Part shown: positions 59,715-64,000 of the stretch, piece after piece
How positions within the stretch are numbered: the first letter of the stretch is position 1
Layout of the letters: each line of letters begins with the position of its first letter
DNA from: Legionella steelei
GTDB lineage: Bacteria > Pseudomonadota > Gammaproteobacteria > Legionellales > Legionellaceae
Length of the DNA stretch: 64,000 nucleotides
Reading direction: 5' to 3'
Assembly: GCF_001468005.1 (NCBI RefSeq)
Contig: NZ_LNYY01000019.1
Coordinates: 1,277,941 to 1,341,940, forward strand
Made by a program: the position numbers and the translations under genes
Notes under the pieces: generated by a model
Told to the model about the DNA's origin: nothing
Database searches by the model: none
What the model saw: only the letters and a program-made list of their open reading frames with translations

Positions 59715-60377
59715 TTAACCACTACCATATCCACGCTGACCTCGATAAGTGAGGCCCCCCTGCAAAAGTTTTTTGAATTCTGTTCGTCACTCCTCGTCCA
59801 TCGTCATCAGCCTGAAATAAGTGCAACACCCAATAATGATCCGCATCATCTGGAATGCTCTTGTAAACATCATTACCAAGCAACAAAGCCATACGATACC
59901 GAATACCAGCTTGATGTACTATGTCGGTTTTGTCTTGTTCTAATCGCCCCTTAAGTCCTTGAATGCCGTCCGGCGAGATATCCTCAATTTTTGCTGATGT
60001 GCTTAATGGCAAAATATGTTTTATCACTAGGTCATTGTCTTCATGCATCCGTTCAGCGCCCAATTGCTTCGCTGCCACCTCAATCAGCTGATGGAAAATT
60101 TTCTGGGTCAACGATGGATTGGGGGTATTTATAAATTGATATTTTTTATTTGGCTCTTCAGCGCCTGTATCTGAAATCTCCCCCGGTGTCATCAGAAGAT
60201 GCTCTCGAACTGAATGAAGAATGCCAGCAATTGCATCGGCTGTTGGCTCAGTCTGAGCGGCGACAGAAGCTAATTGAGCAGCCAGAGAAGTCTGAAATTC
60301 ATTGCAATTTAATGGGGTAAAAGATTAATGATATCAAGCAAACCACTCTGAATATTGCCCATTTTAGAATATGCCAT
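59715..60377 (-). pseudogene. Frameshifted gene of unknown function
   Basis: A start at 60377 (MAYSKMGNIQSGLLDIINLL) with GGGGCG upstream reads 22 codons and stops at 60309. The next frame is open from 60324 to 59722 and reads as real protein (TSLAAQLASVAAQTEPTADA, AGILHSVREHLLMTPGE, IRYRMALLLGNDVYKSIPDD). So one frameshift fits in the 13 bases 60312-60324, which hold runs of four T and four C. Near the end, removing one A from the A6 run at 59769-59774 changes KTFAGGPHLSRSAWIW to KLLQGGLTYRGQRGYGSG, ending at 59715 in the first frame. The reading as one broken gene is inference; the middle frame alone gives 156 residues from the ATG at 60192. Confidence 0.5.
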
Positions 60378-60442
60378 AACACACGCCCCATTATTTTATA
60401 ATAATAATTATAATATATTTATTGTAGGGGCGTGGTTTGAAT

Positions 60443-61855
60443 TCAGACCCGTTCAGGGCGCGTAAGTCCATATTTGCGCATTTTTTCAACCAAGGTAGTA
60501 CGTCGCATATTCAGATAGCTTGCGGCATGAGCAACCACCCAATCGGCTTCATTTAATGCTTGACTAATCAGAGCCAGCTCAGTTTTCACTAAGTGTTCTT
60601 TTAAATCAATACCTTCTGTACTGGAAATCTGTTCTTGACTCATCGCATCTAACAAAGCTTCTCGCTCAGAGCTTGACGTATCAGATTCAGTATATGGTGG
60701 TTTATATTCACCTCGAATTTTTTGCGGTAAATCGTCTTTGCTCAAAATTCCTTTAGGGTACAAAATAGTTAAGCGCTCTACTAAGTTAGCCAATTCTCTG
60801 ATATTACCTGGCCAATTGTACTCACTCAATGCAACCATAGCATCTGGCATTAAACGCACACTAGGTCTGTTTTCACTTTCAATACGTGAAATCAGCTCGT
60901 TAAATAATAAGGAAATATCCTCTGCACGCTCTCTTAAAGGAGGCATTTCTATGGGGAATACATTAAGTCTATAAAATAAGTCTTCTCTGAATTTCCCCTC
61001 TTTAATCGCTTCCTCTAAGTTTCTATGAGTCGCTGCAATAATTCTAACATTCACTTCGATACTTTTATTGGAGCCCACCCGTTCAAAGCAGCGCTCTTGC
61101 AATACTCGCAATAATTTTACTTGCATAGGTAACGGCATATCACCTATCTCATCAAGGAATAAAGTACCTCCATTTGCTAATTCAAATCGACCTTGTCGAG
61201 AAGTAATCGCTCCAGTAAACGCGCCTTTTTCGTGGCCAAATAATTCACTTTCGAGCAGCTCTCCAGGAATAGCTCCGCAGTTAATGGGAATGAACGGCTT
61301 GCTGGCTCTTGATGACAGAGCATGGATATTACGAGCAACCACTTCTTTACCTGTTCCGGACTCTCCTAAAACTAAAACACTGGCCTCTGTATCCGATACT
61401 TGTTCTATAAGCCTGCGTACATTACGAATGCCCGCACTACTCCCCACAAGACTACGTAATAAAGGATTTTTTTGATTACTAATAATAATAGAATTGACCG
61501 CCTCTTTCGCAATTTGACATTGGTGTAAAGACTCCATAATTTGTGCATAAGTAAATGGGAACGGCTGACAGGCAACCACATTACGCAAGAGGCATTGAGT
61601 ATTATTTAATTTTTGTCCCACAACGATAACCGGCACTTTGACAAATTGGTTAACCAACAAATCCAGTTCATTTATAGTTTCTTGAATAGACTCACTTGCA
61701 CCAAGAAGAATCACATCAGGATTTATATCAGCAATTTGCCACTCACCATACTTACTGACTTCAGTTGATTCACCAATAAAATCAAGTATCGTGTGCAGCT
61801 TGTCACTACGATGTTCATTATTATCGATGATAAAAACCTTGTCATTCATACTCAT
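60443..61855 (-). CDS. fleQ: Sigma-54-dependent flagellar regulator FleQ
   Basis: A 470-residue activator with three parts: an N-terminal FleQ-type receiver-like domain (about 6-115), the AAA+ domain with Walker A GESGTGKE, the sigma-54-contacting GAFTGA loop, Walker B GGTLFLDEIGD and the arginine-finger region, and a C-terminal Fis-type HTH (about 425-465, ending MRRTTLVEKMRKYGL). FleQ is the master activator of flagellar genes in Pseudomonas and Legionella and, in the former, binds c-di-GMP. No flagellar structural genes are in the window. It is transcribed alone. Confidence 0.93.
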   Translation of the reverse strand: MSMNDKVFIIDNNEHRSDKLHTILDFIGESTEVSKYGEWQIADINPDVILLGASESIQETINELDLLVNQFVKVPVIVVGQKLNNTQCLLRNVVACQPFPFTYAQIMESLHQCQIAKEAVNSIIISNQKNPLLRSLVGSSAGIRNVRRLIEQVSDTEASVLVLGESGTGKEVVARNIHALSSRASKPFIPINCGAIPGELLESELFGHEKGAFTGAITSRQGRFELANGGTLFLDEIGDMPLPMQVKLLRVLQERCFERVGSNKSIEVNVRIIAATHRNLEEAIKEGKFREDLFYRLNVFPIEMPPLRERAEDISLLFNELISRIESENRPSVRLMPDAMVALSEYNWPGNIRELANLVERLTILYPKGILSKDDLPQKIRGEYKPPYTESDTSSSEREALLDAMSQEQISSTEGIDLKEHLVKTELALISQALNEADWVVAHAASYLNMRRTTLVEKMRKYGLTRPERV

Positions 61856-61931
61856 AAACTTATCCTTAAGTTTTATAAACTTGCACCATCATTCTTTCAC
61901 TCATAAAGCAAGGAAAGATTTTCTTAATTAA

Positions 61932-62525
61932 CTATCGGTAACACACAATCAATTTAAAAGCATTGCACTGATTACCAAAACACAATTCCTGACTACCAAT
62001 TGTTCTCGTAGCACCAACTTGAGTTTCTTTCACAAAATGTTTGGCTTGTAGAAAACCCATGCGGCTGCAAAAAGAATTAGCTGCTCGTGAACCACAACCT
62101 TGTTTTTGGTCATAACACCAATCCACACGATAATCATTAAAACGAGGAACAGCAAACCGTTTTTCCCGATAATGATAAGGTTTTGGCGGGGTATGTGATA
62201 AGCTCGTGGCGCACGCAATAGTCATAAAGCCATTGCAACGCCAACCTTTACAACTCGCGCCAGTTGATAAGTAATGTGTTAACCCTATGTTATAGGCGAT
62301 TTCATTATCACTGGAGTATTCATAGCCAAGCATTTGACAATAACGATCTGCGACAACTTTACCGCATTCCTTACCATCCATGGAGCAATAATCCAGACGC
62401 TCTCCAAGAAAAGTAGGATGCCAAAAATTTCGAAAAGCCTTATTGTGCTTTCCATTTGTATTTGAATGGCTCGAAAAAGAGCAAAATAAAAAAACTAAAA
62501 ACATAAAGTATCGGAAATTGATCAT
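61932..62525 (-). CDS. Cys-rich secreted protein with duplicated domain
   Basis: A 197-residue protein with a signal peptide (FRYFMFLVFLFCSFSSHS). The mature part has two copies of a Cys-rich unit: LDYCSMDGKECGKVVADRYC to MTIACA (about 45-107), and VDWCYDQKQGCGSRAANSFC to LIVCYR (about 133-196). Each holds six Cys in the same order (C-6x-C-8x-C, a C-4x-C pair such as CKGWRC or CFGNQC, and a last C), so disulfides are very likely. The second copy has VGATRTIG. Similar single units occur, from memory, in plant secreted proteins. The role is unknown; a periplasmic or secreted binding protein is likely. Confidence 0.78.
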   Translation of the reverse strand: MINFRYFMFLVFLFCSFSSHSNTNGKHNKAFRNFWHPTFLGERLDYCSMDGKECGKVVADRYCQMLGYEYSSDNEIAYNIGLTHYLSTGASCKGWRCNGFMTIACATSLSHTPPKPYHYREKRFAVPRFNDYRVDWCYDQKQGCGSRAANSFCSRMGFLQAKHFVKETQVGATRTIGSQELCFGNQCNAFKLIVCYR

Positions 62526-62697
62526 TAAAACAATCCTTTAGCGATTATCAAATCATGTTAGCTTATGATGCCTACTGGTACAAGAGCTGCATGAGGGTAA
62601 ATCACTATTGATTTATTAAATGTAGCACATTTCATTTCACTCATTTTCAATAATGATTTTTTTTGATAAAAATAGTTAATCTGATAAAATAATGGCC

Positions 62698-63009
62698 ATG
62701 AAAGTATTCTTGATATTTTTTTCAATGCTTCTTGTAATATTCCCCTATACAATAAGCAACAAGACCGATGTCCTCAGCCCCGTGACCACTACAGCTGTTG
62801 GATCTAAAAATCCGTGTCCACAAAAAAGCCCCCTTACCCGCTTTATTCGCTGTAATTTTAGTCAGACCTATGTAATACCAACAACATACATCTTATCAAA
62901 AACTTATTCACTTGTGGGCTTATTTTCTTTTTTCCTTTTTCTTCTCTCTCTATGTACTGGATTCGCAGCTCGTATCTATAAACCACCTCGATCATTTTCC
63001 AATAATTAA
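62698..63009 (+). CDS. Small membrane protein, unknown
   Basis: Starting at the second ATG (62698), a 103-residue protein with hydrophobic segments at about 3-19 (a signal peptide or helix) and about 72-93 (a clear membrane helix), with a Cys-containing loop between. No strong ribosome binding site; an ATG two codons earlier (62692) is the alternative. It is divergent from the Cys-rich protein. No family is recognised and it may not be a real gene. Confidence 0.45.
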   Translation: MKVFLIFFSMLLVIFPYTISNKTDVLSPVTTTAVGSKNPCPQKSPLTRFIRCNFSQTYVIPTTYILSKTYSLVGLFSFFLFLLSLCTGFAARIYKPPRSFSNN

Positions 63010-63078
63010 CCTTTGTTCTCAAACCCTTCATCCCGATGATTGTTGCATCATTGGTCCGTTATTTTATTGGAGAATTTC

Positions 63079-63537
63079 ATGAAAAATGTGTTTAAAATTA
63101 TTTTATTAGCTGTGGCAGTTTTCTCTTTTCCTATCTCTTCATTGGCGTCAGTGAGTAATGAAAGTCTTATAGAAAAAAATTATTTTCAATTCACTATTCC
63201 CAAATACCAAACGAGTAGACAATCAGGACAAACAGTTAACATTTATGTGCGTTATGCCTATAAGAAAAATCTATCAATTAACCAGTATCCTGATTACAGG
63301 GTGCTGCGCACAGCTGTTTTAAAATATATGGAACCTTCTGAAGAGTTTCCTGCGGAAGTATTTTGGGAAATTCTTGCACCTGCAATGGGCAGAGATTTAA
63401 TGAAAGATTTTCCATTAGACGGAGTAAGTATTCAACTGGAAGTTCTGGATAACCAAAATCCTGACAGTTTTGAGCCAGGCGATCATGGACCTACGTATAC
63501 TGTGGGTGATATAGAACCTTTACACGTCATACATTAG
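63079..63537 (+). CDS. Exported protein of unknown function
   Basis: A 152-residue protein; TTGGAGA 6-11 bases upstream of the ATG at 63079 decides the start over an upstream ATG at 63040. A signal peptide (KIILLAVAVFSFPISSLA) is cleaved near residue 20. The mature part is a small alpha/beta domain with FTIPKYQTSRQSGQTVNIYV and PLDGVSIQLEV; its end (DHGPTYTVGDIEPLHVIH) is acidic and His-containing. I do not recognise the family with certainty. It ends 12 bases before a strong hairpin. Confidence 0.7.
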   Translation: MKNVFKIILLAVAVFSFPISSLASVSNESLIEKNYFQFTIPKYQTSRQSGQTVNIYVRYAYKKNLSINQYPDYRVLRTAVLKYMEPSEEFPAEVFWEILAPAMGRDLMKDFPLDGVSIQLEVLDNQNPDSFEPGDHGPTYTVGDIEPLHVIH

Positions 63538-63549
63538 CTTCCTGTTGCT

Positions 63550-63590
63550 GTAGCCTGGGGACGCGTAGCATAACCCAGGCTACAATTTTT
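63550..63590. terminator. GTAGCC-family hairpin as terminator
   Basis: GTAGCCTGGG and CCCAGGCTAC form a perfect 10-bp stem around a 14-base loop, followed by AATTTTTT. It lies between the convergent ends of the exported-protein gene (63537) and the NIF3-like gene (63599), so it can terminate both; a repeat copy used as terminator. Confidence 0.8.
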
Positions 63591-63598
63591 TAGTTTCG

Positions 63599-64000
63599 CT
63601 AAATAGGATTATCACTATCAATAAATAAGTGCGCTAACTCAAATTGAGAGGCTAGATGATTACCTAAAGCCTGAATGCCATAACGTTCTGTTGCATGATG
63701 TCCACAAGAATAGTAGTGAATACCTAATTCTTTTGCCTGATAATATGTTCGTTCAGAAACCTCTCCACTGATATAAGCATCGACACCTAAACGGTATGCA
63801 TCCTCAATAAAATCCTGCGCTCCCCCACTACACCATGCAATATGCGTAATTGGCTTTTTACTACCGGCAATAAACAAAGGATCACGCTGTAATTTTTTTG
63901 CCAAATACTCAGTAAATTGCGCTGGCTGCATGGCTTGAGTTAACTTTCCCGACCAGAGTATGCTGTCAGTACTTCCTGCCCGGTGCATATGTACCATGTC
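63599..64000 (-). CDS. NIF3/YbgI-family protein (partial, N-terminus outside window)
   Basis: The C-terminal 133 or so residues of a NIF3-like protein, running off the window end; the first in-window Met at 63997 is probably internal. WCSGGAQDFIEDAYRLGVDAYISGEV and YYSCGHHATERYGIQALG match the metal-binding C-terminal half (GxxxDxxxTGE and HxxxE-type motifs). Members are dinuclear-metal hydrolase-like proteins of uncertain role, annotated as GTP cyclohydrolase I type 2 homologs. The frame ends with LFIDSDNPI. Confidence 0.88.
   Translation of the reverse strand, partial: DMVHMHRAGSTDSILWSGKLTQAMQPAQFTEYLAKKLQRDPLFIAGSKKPITHIAWCSGGAQDFIEDAYRLGVDAYISGEVSERTYYQAKELGIHYYSCGHHATERYGIQALGNHLASQFELAHLFIDSDNPI

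Overview
This window looks like the chromosome of a Legionella species (or a close Legionellaceae relative), probably not L. pneumophila itself. The evidence is low GC content, a FleQ-type flagellar regulator, a DUF4785 secreted protein, complete cytochrome c maturation genes, and several Legionella-style accessory genes: an ankyrin protein, a membrane protein ending in a U-box, and large coiled-coil proteins with no enzymatic domain. No rRNA, tRNA, CRISPR array, insertion sequence or prophage was seen.

Layout. 1-5.3 kb: a truncated ankyrin-repeat gene, then an HlyD/FUSC efflux pair. 5.3-9.0 kb: an 11-copy heptamer repeat in front of an unknown secreted protein, then three minor pilin genes (pilV-pilW-pilX type) without pilY1. 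9.2-10.3 kb: a multi-spanning membrane protein with a C-terminal U-box, the best effector candidate here. 10.4-22.4 kb: hisC-phhB, dnaE, a peptide-type ABC importer without its ATPases, and ligA. 22.6-38.2 kb: a secreted alpha/beta hydrolase overlapping a DUF4785 gene, then rmuC, a pentapeptide-repeat protein, mfd, an SLC13-type transporter, tldD, a nitrilase, a BAX-inhibitor-1-like protein, pdxJ, recO and era. 38.3-46.0 kb: an accessory block on the plus strand with a 1039-residue membrane protein, two large coiled-coil proteins and an aldolase-like protein that has lost its active site. 46.1-57.7 kb: ileS-lspA, ribF, a universal stress protein and the full ccmABCDEFGHI set, including the small ccmD. 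57.9-64 kb: sohB, a small charged protein, a frameshifted gene with a nearby gene remnant, fleQ, a Cys-rich secreted protein with a duplicated domain, two small exported or membrane proteins, and the end of a NIF3-like gene.

The housekeeping genes serve replication and repair (dnaE, ligA, mfd, rmuC, recO), cofactor synthesis (pdxJ, ribF), respiration (ccm) and envelope biogenesis (lspA, sohB). The accessory genes sit between them in plus-strand blocks and fit the way Dot/Icm effectors are scattered in Legionella genomes; that role is inferred here, not shown. The spacers carry three families of short palindromic repeats: one built on GTAGCCTGGGTGC/AACCCGGG, one on GCTGGGCT-TAAC-AGCCCAGC, and one on CCTTCTCCC/GGGAGAAGG. 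Several copies lie between convergent genes where terminators are expected, and at least two lie beside or between ccm genes.
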